From Ruminococcus sp. (GTDB lineage Bacteria > Bacillota > Clostridia > Oscillospirales > Ruminococcaceae): 39,439 bases of DNA. Both the position numbers and the translations under genes were made by a program. Shown here piece by piece: positions 25,351 to 34,341 of the stretch (positions are counted from its first letter, which is position 1; every line of letters begins with the position of its first letter). The notes beneath the pieces are model-generated. The model did not search any database. It had not been told where the DNA came from and worked only from the letters and a program-made list of their open reading frames with translations. The DNA is taken from NCBI GenBank assembly GCA_017517145.1, contig JAFXAJ010000044.1, positions 1-39,439 of the forward strand, written 5' to 3'.

Positions 25351-25971
25351 ATGAAAAAACTTTTAACATCCGTTTGTGCATTTTTATGCGTATTTTCCCT
25401 TGCCTCATGCAGCAATCCCATGTCAGCTTCTGTTAAACGACCAAATAATCTTGGAAATTCATTTACAGCAAAAATGAATATTTCACTGGATAAGCTTAAC
25501 GCTGAGGGCACTGTCACTCGTCACGGTGATAATATGTGGACAGCTGAATTTAATTCGCCTAATACACTCAGCGGCGTTACTCTTAATTTTGAGGAAAATA
25601 TTGTTAAGGCAAGCTATAAGGGACTTGATTTTTCTGTTCCTAAATCGGCTCTCCCTGTTAAGGCAATGCTTTCAAATCTTATTGAGGCTGTTGATACCGC
25701 TGCAAATTCCGAAGAACTCACAGGCACGGAAAATGAAGGTCTTCTCCTTATAGAAGGCTCCCTTGACGGCGGTGATTATGTAATTTCTGTTGATTCCAAC
25801 GGAAATCTCTGCCGATTTGAAATGCCTAATAATCTCCTTGATATTTCGTTTTCTGAAATATCAGCTTCTGCCCATTTGACTACTACAGTGGAATTTATCA
25901 CTACTTCCTGCGATACCGCAGTAACTGCCACCACAACTACTACTTCAGCGATAACGACTGTAGTTGAATAA
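25351..25971 (+). CDS. Lipoprotein of unknown function with Thr-rich C-terminal tail
   Basis: The 206-residue protein starts MKKLLTSVCAFLCVFSLASC, a lipoprotein signal peptide with lipobox LASC and the lipidated Cys at position 20. A beta-rich domain follows (about 35-175; GTVTRHGDNMWTAEFNSP, VKASYKGLDFSVPKSAL), which loosely recalls LolA-like carrier folds but is not clearly homologous by eye. The last 30 residues are rich in Thr, Ser and Val (TAVTATTTTTSAITTVVE). A threonine-rich stretch at the C-terminus is unusual for a lipoprotein and resembles the linkers in the dockerin and E/T-rich proteins nearby. The start at 25351 has GGAG eight bases upstream. Confidence 0.8.
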   Translation: MKKLLTSVCAFLCVFSLASCSNPMSASVKRPNNLGNSFTAKMNISLDKLNAEGTVTRHGDNMWTAEFNSPNTLSGVTLNFEENIVKASYKGLDFSVPKSALPVKAMLSNLIEAVDTAANSEELTGTENEGLLLIEGSLDGGDYVISVDSNGNLCRFEMPNNLLDISFSEISASAHLTTTVEFITTSCDTAVTATTTTTSAITTVVE

Positions 25972-25988
25972 TTACATTTATGGAATAT

Positions 25989-26033
25989 AAAAGCCATTTG
26001 CAGAAAACGTAAAAATTACTGCAAATGGCTTTT
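25989..26033. terminator. Bidirectional terminator between the lipoprotein and M16 peptidase genes
   Basis: A perfect 15-bp stem (AAAAGCCATTTGCAG, 25989-26003, with 26019-26033) around a 15-base loop ends in TTTT on both strands. It closes the plus-strand unit and the long minus-strand surface operon. Confidence 0.88.
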
Positions 26034-26035
26034 CG

Positions 26036-28912
26036 TTATATCTTCTTTATATCAAATTTTCGTTCAGGGAATTTTTTTGTTGTCTGCTTTATAACTTCCT
26101 CTGAGCCGATTGCACAGCTGTAAAATGTTTTTTGCAAATCATCGCAGGCACATATCAGCTTTTCTGCTGTCATTGAAAGCATTTCACTGCGAAGCTTTCT
26201 GCGGCTTTCATAAGTTATGCCTCTGAAATACATTCCGTCAGATGCATCAGCATATTCCGCATCTGTAAGAAGCGGTTCACCGGAGGCTATACTGCTGATA
26301 ATATATGACGTAATATCAGGATTATTATTGCAGTATTCCATAAGGAAATCTGCTGATTTCTCAAATATTTCCAAACTATTCATCGGTGATGGGTCACAAT
26401 AAGAATGAAAACAAGCTTCTTTCATGTTGTTTACATTACAGCCTGAACCATAAGCACCGCCTTTTACTCGTACTTCATTCCATAAATATTCATAAGTAAT
26501 TATTGTTGAAGCTACAGACCATACAGCTTTGTCGCCTGTTCTTTCACTTGTTACAGCTCCTGAATATGCTGTTGCTGAGGGGATTATAATACAGCTGTTT
26601 TCAGGAATGTCAGCTGTAAATTTCATTTCTTCGACTGTGCAAGGCTCCCCTGTCGGCAGCATATCGGTAAGCGAAGATATGTCAATATCCCCTGCTGTTC
26701 CTGCACTGACCGTCATTCGGGATTTACAGAATATACGCTTTGCAATTCCGTTTATCTCATGGAGCAGCTCGGAAAAATCATCTTCTGAAAGCTGATTCAC
26801 ACGACGCAATGCCTCATAGGCTTCATATCCACGTATATACTCAATCATCGCAGATTCAGCTGATGTACGGGCTGTTGTACGTCTGACAGAAAAACAATGT
26901 CCTTCTGAAATAATCTCCTGTTTCATATCCTCTTCGTCCTGTCGCAGCTGCATTGACGCTGTATCAAGATGATTGTACTCAGTTTCAAGGAGAAGCTCTG
27001 CAATAAGTTCAAGTGCTTCTGTAGTATTTCTTGAAAGGAATCGGGTTTTTACTTCAAAGAATACACGGCATTTTTCCGGTGTATTTTCTTTGCCCATTGG
27101 AATTATGTTTGTTGAAAGATTTCCCAGAGTACCAATAATTCTTCTTTGAAGCTCCTGTCCGCTGCTTTTTTCAGTCGGCAGTTCAGCTATAAGTTTGTCA
27201 AGAATCAGAAGCTTCTGGATTTCTTCAATTGAAAAATCACTGACATCAAAGAAAAGTGTCATTACTGTAATTTCTGGTTCACGGACAGGATGACTGAGTA
27301 TTTTTACACCATTTCTTTCTATTTCTTCCGTAATAAAATCAATGGGTTCAGCTGATATTTCTGACAGTGATAATCTCGGCAGCGTTAATATTGCTTCTTC
27401 GCTGTCAGGGGTACTCTGCCATTCTGTAAGACGACGGTTAAGTTCAATGAGTTCTGTCTTTTCATCCTCGCTCATAGCGGATATTTCCGCCAAAACACGC
27501 TGACGTTCTTTTTCAGCCTGTTCCTCTCCATAAGTTTCAGATGGCAGCATATACAGCACAGAACGTCCGCTTTTATCAAGTAACCATTCAGATAAAAGTT
27601 CTTCAAAATATTTGCTGTCCAGTTTTTTTCTGAGATTATCGAATACTTCGCTTCTGTCAATATACATCAGCGGATCTCCGCCATAAAGCCATGATGACAT
27701 TGAATCAATACAGCGTGTAAGACCTTTTGGTTCTTCGGATTCTCTGTATCTGAATTCGCAGCGATTTATTGCAGCTTCAAGAATATCTCTGCCTATCCCC
27801 TGTTCTGCAAGTTTTTCTGCGGATTTTTCAGCTGCTTCAATTAATGCACTGCCGTTTTCACGCTCAATATTATTGAATTTAAGCACTCCCACAGGCTGTA
27901 AAATTCCATCTGAAAAAGTAAGATCAAGGTCAAGACACATTTTTGTATCAAGAATATCTTTTTTGAACGGAGCGTCATTGCAGCCTGCTATTGCTTCGCA
28001 CAATACACCGAAAGCTGCATTTTTCTCCCTGTCTTTCCATGAGGAAAGTATCTTTCCGATTGCAAGAAACGCTTTTGAATCGCTTTCATCGTCACCTGAG
28101 GAATCATAGTAAAGTTCCCTGACAGTACCGTCAACCGGCTTCTGAAAAGCAATTTCGTGTTTTTCGCCGTTGCTGTCATACTCCGAAAGATAACTGTCAA
28201 TAAGTGAAAGTATCTCGTTCAGGTCAACTGCTCCGTCAAGATATATATACGAATTTGAAGGATGATAAAAGCGTTTGTGAGTATCCAGAAACTGCTCATA
28301 TTCCAGATCCGGAATCTCCGTGGGAAGCCCGCCGAACTCATACTGATATGATGTATCAGGAAAAAGAAGCCTGTTCATTTCACTTTCGATTCGCTCATGA
28401 ACACTGGAGATATACCCCTTCATCTCATTGAAAACAACACCCTTGTACACAGCTTCTTCAGGGTTTCCATTATATTCTGTGTGATGCCCCTCCTGATAGA
28501 AAATATCGGGAACAGTATATATCAGCGGCTTGAAAACTGCATCAAGATAAACTTCCGCAAGATTCATAAAATCCTTGTTATTGCGGCTTGAAACAGGATA
28601 CATTGTCATATCAGGATATGTCATTGCATTGAGAAATGTATTCATTGAACCTTTAAGAAGATACAAAAAGGGTTCTTTTACAGGATATTTCTCTGAACCG
28701 CCAAGAACAGAATGTTCAATTATATGAAATACACCTGTATTATCTTCCGGAACTGTTTTAAATGTTATGCAGAACAGTTTATTCTCCTCGCCGTTATTCA
28801 TCCATGCAAGAGGTGCTCCTGTCTTATCATGAAGCATTTCTACAAATTCGCCCTTATCGCACTGACGTATGTTTTTTATTGTGAAACCGTATAACTTTTC
28901 ATTTATTCTCAT
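26036..28912 (-). CDS. M16C family zinc metallopeptidase (presequence protease/insulinase type)
   Basis: The 958-residue protein has the inverted zinc motif HxxEH in VFHIIEHSVLGG (H63, E66, H67) and the distal Glu in VVFNEMKG (about E163), so the active site is intact. Two-halves architecture and length match the M16C group, which degrades short peptides inside a closed chamber. No signal peptide is seen, so it should be cytoplasmic. A start at 28912 (MRINEKLYGF) is favoured; the in-frame ATG at 28927 overlaps the dockerin stop. The ribosome-binding site is weak, so translation may be coupled to the dockerin gene, six bases upstream. It is the last gene of the surface operon. Confidence 0.9.
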   Translation of the reverse strand: MRINEKLYGFTIKNIRQCDKGEFVEMLHDKTGAPLAWMNNGEENKLFCITFKTVPEDNTGVFHIIEHSVLGGSEKYPVKEPFLYLLKGSMNTFLNAMTYPDMTMYPVSSRNNKDFMNLAEVYLDAVFKPLIYTVPDIFYQEGHHTEYNGNPEEAVYKGVVFNEMKGYISSVHERIESEMNRLLFPDTSYQYEFGGLPTEIPDLEYEQFLDTHKRFYHPSNSYIYLDGAVDLNEILSLIDSYLSEYDSNGEKHEIAFQKPVDGTVRELYYDSSGDDESDSKAFLAIGKILSSWKDREKNAAFGVLCEAIAGCNDAPFKKDILDTKMCLDLDLTFSDGILQPVGVLKFNNIERENGSALIEAAEKSAEKLAEQGIGRDILEAAINRCEFRYRESEEPKGLTRCIDSMSSWLYGGDPLMYIDRSEVFDNLRKKLDSKYFEELLSEWLLDKSGRSVLYMLPSETYGEEQAEKERQRVLAEISAMSEDEKTELIELNRRLTEWQSTPDSEEAILTLPRLSLSEISAEPIDFITEEIERNGVKILSHPVREPEITVMTLFFDVSDFSIEEIQKLLILDKLIAELPTEKSSGQELQRRIIGTLGNLSTNIIPMGKENTPEKCRVFFEVKTRFLSRNTTEALELIAELLLETEYNHLDTASMQLRQDEEDMKQEIISEGHCFSVRRTTARTSAESAMIEYIRGYEAYEALRRVNQLSEDDFSELLHEINGIAKRIFCKSRMTVSAGTAGDIDISSLTDMLPTGEPCTVEEMKFTADIPENSCIIIPSATAYSGAVTSERTGDKAVWSVASTIITYEYLWNEVRVKGGAYGSGCNVNNMKEACFHSYCDPSPMNSLEIFEKSADFLMEYCNNNPDITSYIISSIASGEPLLTDAEYADASDGMYFRGITYESRRKLRSEMLSMTAEKLICACDDLQKTFYSCAIGSEEVIKQTTKKFPERKFDIKKI

Positions 28913-28917
28913 ATTTA

Positions 28918-29985
28918 TCAATCCCATGAAGGTGTTCCGCCTGTGGATACCTTTGAATAGTATACAAGTATTGCTGACGCATCAGATGAATCTATTGCTC
29001 TGTCATTATTTACATTCGCTGCCGCAATCTGCTTTGAACTAAAGGATGTTTCTCCTCCTGTAGAAAGGACTGCATATTCCGAAAGTACAAGTGACGCATC
29101 GGAAGCGTCAACTATGCCGTCCATATTGACATCGCCTTTCATAACATTATTGAGATGTACAGCTATTTCCTTTTTATTCTCTGCATCATTCACAACATTC
29201 CATGATACATCTGAATCCTTGTCATCTACAGTGAATTTGTACATTATTTCACGATAGCTGTCGGGATTGTCGTTGCCGTCAGGAATTGTAAAGCTGTCAG
29301 AATAGCTGTCGGCAGTAATATTGTACTTTCCGCCGCTGAGAATCACGGATATTTTGTAAATGCGATAATCTCCGTCAACAGAATCACGTCCCTCAACGTC
29401 AAAACCATAAGTTTTTCCGCCTCTGAGAGTTGCTTTATAATACTCATGTGCATCATATTCAGGAGATTCATATACTATTGTAACATCCGCAGAAACACCT
29501 GCCGGAATTTCTACTAAAACTCTGCCGTTTATATCAGCTTTATTTATATGCTCACATACTGCTGTTACTTTTTCTGCCTGAATAGCAGGTTTGGTTGTAG
29601 TTGAAGAAGTAGTGGTTGTACCTGTAGTTGATGTAGTTTCTGTTGTAGTGTTTTTTGCTGTAGTGGTTGTTGTCTCTGTAGTGAATACAGAGGTAGTTGT
29701 AGCAGTGGGCTGATTCTTTGTTGCTGTAGTCTGGCTTGCTGTTGTTAAATCAGCAGCTGTTACCAATGTTGTTGTAGTGCTTGTTTCAGTTGCAGTGCTT
29801 GGTCTCGTTGATGTAGTCGATAAATTTTTTGTTTCAACAAGAAATGCAGAGTTATCAATCTCAATAATAGAATTATCAGATATGTCGTTAGCCTTTAAAT
29901 TTCCCTCTGCATAGGCATTGATTGATGCGGGGGCTGCTGCAAGTGCAGCAGCTGTAATAAGTGATAAAAATTTTCTATGTCTCAT
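28918..29985 (-). CDS. Secreted dockerin type I protein with Thr-rich linker
   Basis: The 355-residue protein has a signal peptide (MRHRKFLSLITAAALAAAPA...AYAEG), a Thr/Ser/Val-rich linker at about 53-135, an uncharacterised beta-rich domain of about 140-280 (CEHINKADINGRVLVEIPAG), and a C-terminal dockerin from about 284. The first calcium loop DVNMDGIVDASD is canonical; the second, NVNNDRAIDSSD, has Asn at position 1 and Arg in place of the usual Gly. Dockerins bind cohesins in cellulosome- or amylosome-like complexes; no cohesin is in this window. Start M3 (29985) has AGAGG eight bases upstream. No catalytic domain is recognised. It lies between the DHHW and M16 genes with almost no gaps. 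Confidence 0.88.
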   Translation of the reverse strand: MRHRKFLSLITAAALAAAPASINAYAEGNLKANDISDNSIIEIDNSAFLVETKNLSTTSTRPSTATETSTTTTLVTAADLTTASQTTATKNQPTATTTSVFTTETTTTTAKNTTTETTSTTGTTTTSSTTTKPAIQAEKVTAVCEHINKADINGRVLVEIPAGVSADVTIVYESPEYDAHEYYKATLRGGKTYGFDVEGRDSVDGDYRIYKISVILSGGKYNITADSYSDSFTIPDGNDNPDSYREIMYKFTVDDKDSDVSWNVVNDAENKKEIAVHLNNVMKGDVNMDGIVDASDASLVLSEYAVLSTGGETSFSSKQIAAANVNNDRAIDSSDASAILVYYSKVSTGGTPSWD

Positions 29986-29996
29986 TGTCATTACCT

Positions 29997-31391
29997 CTAA
30001 TTATTAAAATCAGTGTAAACTGCTCTGCCATTTTCATTGAGAACAGTTATTCTTATGTTGTCTGTATTTGTCTCCGCTGGAAGATATGCGGCAAATCCTC
30101 TGTTTGTATACTCATATTCCTCCAGAAGATTTTCTTCAAAGCATTGAAATGCCTCATAGCATTTTCCATCACATTCTGCAATTATTCTGTATCTGCTGTT
30201 ATCAAAAAATTCTTCCGTCAGGAAACCGTATATATGCTTCATTCCGTTATTGTCAATAGATTTTATAACAGCTTTGCTGCTGTCCGCATATTCAGCGGCT
30301 GTATCTGTTATTTCACATTCAGGTGCTTCCATAACAGCTGCCGATTTCAGCAGGTTGCCAAGATTTCTCTCTACAAGCTCGATTATAACAGTATCATCGC
30401 TGTTTACGTTGTCAAGCCTGTACGGTACTGCTCTTGAAAATTCCGCTGTTTCAAACATCTCCGCCATATATGGCAGTATAGCCTCGCCGTAGGAATCGCG
30501 GTACATCAGCAGATTTCCCTTAGAATGGGGATTTGATGTTGTGATTGATATATCGTCAAGTCCTCTGAAACGGCTTGTATATTCATAACTGTACTCGTAA
30601 TCGTTATGAAGCTGCATATCTTTTGCATCTTCAGCTGGGTAAAGCATTGCTGCAAGGTCTCCCAGACGGTCATATTCGATATGCCAGCCGCTGCCCGTTC
30701 CGCATGAACCTCTGCCAAGCTTATTCATCAGCATAGTGTGAGCTGCGTAAGCTCCGAAATTATTCCAGTGAGTATCCGTCTTGTGATAAAGCGGCGTGGG
30801 AGATTCAAGTCCCATAAGCGCCGATTTCATATCAAAATAGAAATCATCCTCCGAAATCTCTGCTGTAAGCCTTTCAAGGTTACTTTCATTGTCAGAAGGA
30901 ACATAGTTGTAAGGCATATTTTCGGGATAAACTGTGTTTTTATTCGGAGCAGCAAAAAATATAAATTCTGCGCCCTTTTCTGTACAATACTTCTCCATTA
31001 TACGAAGATTGCTTGCTATACTGCCAATCTCCATTTCGCTGAGCGTATCAAGTCGAAGAAAATCATTGATAGTTTCTCCGTAGTAAAGCCAACCGTCTTT
31101 TCCCACTATAACATCATCGTCAGCTGAGGTTGCTGTCAGCGCTGATTTAAGCCGTCCATCAGCATTGACAAGCTGCTGTCGGAATGCAAAATGCTCTGAG
31201 AAATATGATTCAAATTCATCAAAAAAATCAAAATTTATACCGCCCTCTTCTGCCTTTACAGAGGGAAATTCCGCAAGCTGACGTTTTTCTTTTGAAGCGT
31301 CATTCTTTACAAATGGCGTACATACCGCAGGTACAAGACATAAACCGAAAAATGCGTCAGTATATATTCTGTAAAAAATATTTTTTTTCAT
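29997..31391 (-). CDS. DHHW/AlgX-like SGNH acetyltransferase partner of MBOAT
   Basis: The 464-residue protein has one N-terminal membrane segment or uncleaved signal (about 7-27) and an extracellular AlgX/AlgJ-type SGNH domain. The Asp-x-His-Trp motif is DTHW at 206-209 and the nucleophile Ser is S300 in LMYRDSYGEAILPYM, so the catalytic residues appear intact. A C-terminal beta domain of about 390-464 may bind the polymer. Family members pass acetyl groups, delivered across the membrane by an MBOAT protein, to extracellular polysaccharides. The MBOAT gene lies 12 bases upstream, a very common pairing. GGGAGG lies upstream of the start at 31391. Confidence 0.9.
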   Translation of the reverse strand: MKKNIFYRIYTDAFFGLCLVPAVCTPFVKNDASKEKRQLAEFPSVKAEEGGINFDFFDEFESYFSEHFAFRQQLVNADGRLKSALTATSADDDVIVGKDGWLYYGETINDFLRLDTLSEMEIGSIASNLRIMEKYCTEKGAEFIFFAAPNKNTVYPENMPYNYVPSDNESNLERLTAEISEDDFYFDMKSALMGLESPTPLYHKTDTHWNNFGAYAAHTMLMNKLGRGSCGTGSGWHIEYDRLGDLAAMLYPAEDAKDMQLHNDYEYSYEYTSRFRGLDDISITTSNPHSKGNLLMYRDSYGEAILPYMAEMFETAEFSRAVPYRLDNVNSDDTVIIELVERNLGNLLKSAAVMEAPECEITDTAAEYADSSKAVIKSIDNNGMKHIYGFLTEEFFDNSRYRIIAECDGKCYEAFQCFEENLLEEYEYTNRGFAAYLPAETNTDNIRITVLNENGRAVYTDFNN

Positions 31392-31403
31392 ACCCTCACC
31401 TCC

Positions 31404-32807
31404 CTAAAATCTGAAATATATAAACGGATTGTAGGACGCTGAGGACAAGGATAATATACAAAGTCCCAAAAGTACCATGGATATGCCATATACGCTGTAT
31501 TCATATACCGCAGCTGATTTGGCAGATTTTGCTGTGCTTTTGATTTTCTCCATAACAGGCATGGAAAATACAGCCGCAAATACAAATGTTATTAGATAAA
31601 GCGGTGTCAGCTGACTCATAAACATTGCCCATTGTTCTGAATTTCCCGACGGAACAAACATACGACCTATATATTTGCAGGCATCTGTCAGATTTTCAGC
31701 TCTGAAAAATACAAATGCAAGGGTTGTTACAAATATAGCATATATATGTCTGAATGGTCTGTACCACTTTTCTGTGTTGATTATCTTATATGACTCTATC
31801 ATGAGGAATACTCCATTAATAAGTCCCCACACAATAAAATTCAGACTTGCTCCATGCCATAACCCTGTACAGAAAAATACTATCAGTTTGTTCAGGGCTG
31901 TTCTTACTTTTCCCTTTCTGTTTCCGCCAAGGGGAATATACAGATATTCCTTGAACCATGTGGAAACTGATATATGCCATCTTCTCCAGAATTCCTGCAT
32001 ACTCTGCGATATATAGGGATAATCGAAGTTTTCCTTGAAGGTAAAGCCGAACATTGCTCCAAGTCCGATTGCCATATCACTGTATCCGCTGAAATCAAAA
32101 TATATCTGGAAAAGATATGATAATGCTCCCAGCCATGCCAACGGAATTGAAAGCTCCGACATTTCAAGACTGTATACATAATCAGCTGCATACGCCATGG
32201 TATTGGCAATAAGCAGCTTTTTTGATAGTCCTGTTATAAATCGTTTTATGCCCTCTGCTGTCATCTGCGGCGTTACTGTACGATTATCTATCTGGTCTGC
32301 AAAATCGTAATACTTTACAATTGGACCTGCTACAAGCTGAGGGAAAAATGTAATGTACAATGCCAGCTTATAAAGATTTTTCTGAATATAATCAGGTGAT
32401 TTATACGCATCTATGACATAGGACATCGCCTGAAATGTATAAAAAGATATACCTATGGGCAAAGCTATATTCGGCACTGTCACGTTAAGAAACGGAAGCT
32501 TATTCAGCATATCCGCACCAAAACCTGCATATTTGAATATACCCAGCATTAAAAGATTTGCCGTTACGGCAGCGGAAAGACACAGTTTCCTGTGCTTGTT
32601 TCCGCTTTTCATTGCAAGTCCGAATACATAATTCATCAGTATTGATATAAACATCAGAATTACTGCTTTGGGTTCGCCGTAAGTATAGAATAATATACTG
32701 AATAACAGTAATATTACGTTTTTTATGGTAATATTCGGTATAATTCTGTAGAGAATATATACCGCTGTCAGAAATATAAAGAGGAATACAGGACTGCTGA
32801 ATACCAT
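31404..32807 (-). CDS. MBOAT family O-acyltransferase (AlgI/DltB-like)
   Basis: The 467-residue polytopic membrane protein has about ten or more membrane segments. The AlgI signatures are visible: FFPQLVAGPIVKYYDF, YFDFSGYSDMAIGLG, EFWRRWHISVSTWFKEYLYI (H278) and FFCTGLWHGASLNFIVWG with the active-site H318. It transfers acetyl groups from a cytoplasmic donor across the membrane. Its size and the adjacent DHHW gene point to polysaccharide O-acetylation rather than D-alanylation, since no dltA or dltC is present. AAGGAG stands seven bases upstream, overlapping the stop of the lipoprotein gene. Confidence 0.95.
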   Translation of the reverse strand: MVFSSPVFLFIFLTAVYILYRIIPNITIKNVILLLFSILFYTYGEPKAVILMFISILMNYVFGLAMKSGNKHRKLCLSAAVTANLLMLGIFKYAGFGADMLNKLPFLNVTVPNIALPIGISFYTFQAMSYVIDAYKSPDYIQKNLYKLALYITFFPQLVAGPIVKYYDFADQIDNRTVTPQMTAEGIKRFITGLSKKLLIANTMAYAADYVYSLEMSELSIPLAWLGALSYLFQIYFDFSGYSDMAIGLGAMFGFTFKENFDYPYISQSMQEFWRRWHISVSTWFKEYLYIPLGGNRKGKVRTALNKLIVFFCTGLWHGASLNFIVWGLINGVFLMIESYKIINTEKWYRPFRHIYAIFVTTLAFVFFRAENLTDACKYIGRMFVPSGNSEQWAMFMSQLTPLYLITFVFAAVFSMPVMEKIKSTAKSAKSAAVYEYSVYGISMVLLGLCILSLSSASYNPFIYFRF

Positions 32808-32816
32808 GAATTCTCC

Positions 32817-33533
32817 TTATACAATTGTATAGAATACAAGTTCTGCTGCAGCGCCGCCGTCATACTTTACATCAAGCTCTTTTTCACCGCTGTAGTAAAT
32901 TGTATATGCGCCTGCTGCTTCACCTGCTCCGTATATTGCTTCTACGTCTGCCTGTGAACTTCCAATTGTAATTCCTGTATCTGTTGAATAATTGCTACTT
33001 GTAATTGTAACGCAGTTTATCTTTTCAATTCCGTCAAGAACATAGCATTCAATAACAATTCCGTCGTATGTATATATCTTTGAATCTGCGCCATTTGAAA
33101 AACAAGCAGGCGCTGTAGTTACATTTACAGGTTCACCAAGAGCAGAAATAATTCCGCCTGCTTCACTGTGAAGTGTATCAAAACTAAATGTTACATTCTG
33201 CGGCTCAGGTGAAGGCTCGGGCTCCTCCGGTTCAGGCTCTGCTTCTGTTTCTTCTTCTGTAGCTTCTTCTGTGGGAGCTTCTGTTGTCTCCTCTGCTCCT
33301 GTAGTAGTTTCAGTAGTTTCAGCTGTTGTTGTTTCTGCCTCTGTTTCAGCTTCTGTTGATGCCTCTGTAGTTACCTCTGTTTCAGCTTCTGTTATTGATT
33401 CTTCGGTAGTATCTGCCTCGGTTGAGAGAACAGGAAGATCAGGAACTGTATTTTCTTCTGCCTTATCACATGATACTGCTGCTAATGACATAATTGCTCC
33501 GAGAGCAAGGAGGAATGCTGTTTTCTTCTTCAT
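32817..33533 (-). CDS. Lipoprotein with long Thr/Glu-rich stalk
   Basis: The 238-residue protein has a lipoprotein signal peptide (MKKKTAFLLALGAIMSLAAVSC, split here only for length; Cys22), then a low-complexity region of about 30-115 made of Thr, Glu and Ala ending in a PEPEEPEPSPEP proline stretch, then a compact C-terminal domain of about 118-238 with STDTGITIGSSQADVEAIYG. That last segment, a G(I/M)xIGSSxxDVxxxYG pattern, is like the repeats of small secreted domains that recall SmpA/BLIP-type folds. I read it as a membrane-tethered binding domain held away from the cell surface by the stalk. It stands between the cell-wall-repeat gene and the MBOAT gene, with gaps of 22 and 9 bases. Confidence 0.85.
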   Translation of the reverse strand: MKKKTAFLLALGAIMSLAAVSCDKAEENTVPDLPVLSTEADTTEESITEAETEVTTEASTEAETEAETTTAETTETTTGAEETTEAPTEEATEEETEAEPEPEEPEPSPEPQNVTFSFDTLHSEAGGIISALGEPVNVTTAPACFSNGADSKIYTYDGIVIECYVLDGIEKINCVTITSSNYSTDTGITIGSSQADVEAIYGAGEAAGAYTIYYSGEKELDVKYDGGAAAELVFYTIV

Positions 33534-33555
33534 TTTTTATTTATCCTTTCAAAAA

Positions 33556-34341
33556 TCAATAATATTTCGGGTATACGTACTGATAGAACGTATAGTTCTG
33601 TGACTGGAGATAGCTGAATGATACTCCGCAATAGCCGTTGCAGGTGTCATAGTTAATCCATGTCTTTGTCTTTGAATCGTAAACCTGATTCCAGTAATGG
33701 TCACCTGTACCTCTGCCTGTACCATATACTATTCGGCATTTAAGCCCTGCCTGCTGGAAAAGAAGGTCTGTTACTGCTGCAAAATAGTAACAAACAACAT
33801 ATCTGTTGTCCAGTGAATAGTTTGCGAAATATGCCCAGCCCTTCTTGTTAATCTGGTCAAGAGTTCTTGTTGACTCAATATGACGATACATATTATTTTT
33901 AGTTACATAGTTGTATATCTTCACGGGATCTTTTCCTGTGGAATTAATTATTGTCTGTGCACGTTTCTGAACAGCTGAAAGAGGAACAGCCATGCCATCT
34001 TCGTTAAGATTGTATCCATCATGCACCTTATTTGTTACAAGCTTGCCGTTAGCCTGACTGAAATAATACTTGTTTCCTCCGATTGTATTCCAGCCTGTTA
34101 CCATTATACCGTTTTCGCCGAAGAAATATTTTCCGTCCTCAAGTGTCACCCAGCCCATTACCATTGCGCCGTCGTCACCAAAATAGTGCTTGTTTCCGTC
34201 AACTATAAGCCTGCCCTTCATCATAAGAGCTGTATCAGGATGAAGATAATATTTCTTTCCGTCAATTTCAGTTATACCTGTGGCTGCTTTCCCGTCTTCC
34301 TTAAAGTAATATTTTCCTTCTTCACGTTCAAGCCAGCCTGT
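33556..34341 (-). pseudogene. C-terminal part of the cell-wall-repeat protein, with transglutaminase-like domain, after an amber codon
   Basis: This stretch continues in the same frame as the gene upstream after a TAG at 34342-34344. It holds further cell-wall repeats (GKYFFGENGIMVTGW, NKYYFSQANGKLVTN), then a transglutaminase/cysteine-protease-like domain of about 130 residues. The triad is visible: Cys in RYVVCYYFAAV, His in GTGDHYWNQVY, Asp in INYDTCNG, at about codons 635, 666 and 683 of the joined frame. Without readthrough it would not be made: the first in-frame ATG pair (34224) has no ribosome-binding site and would lack a signal peptide. It ends 22 bases before the lipoprotein start. 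Confidence 0.8.

Noticed and set aside
29600-29800. Short tandem DNA repeat in the Thr-rich part of the dockerin gene as a possible slippage site
   Set aside because: The Thr codons are mixed (GTT/GTA/GTG antisense) and not a pure repeat, so strand slippage is not strongly suggested.
33556-34224. A separate gene starting MMKGRLIVDG
   Set aside because: It has no ribosome-binding site or signal peptide and begins in the middle of a cell-wall repeat; it is the continuation of the upstream frame beyond the amber codon.
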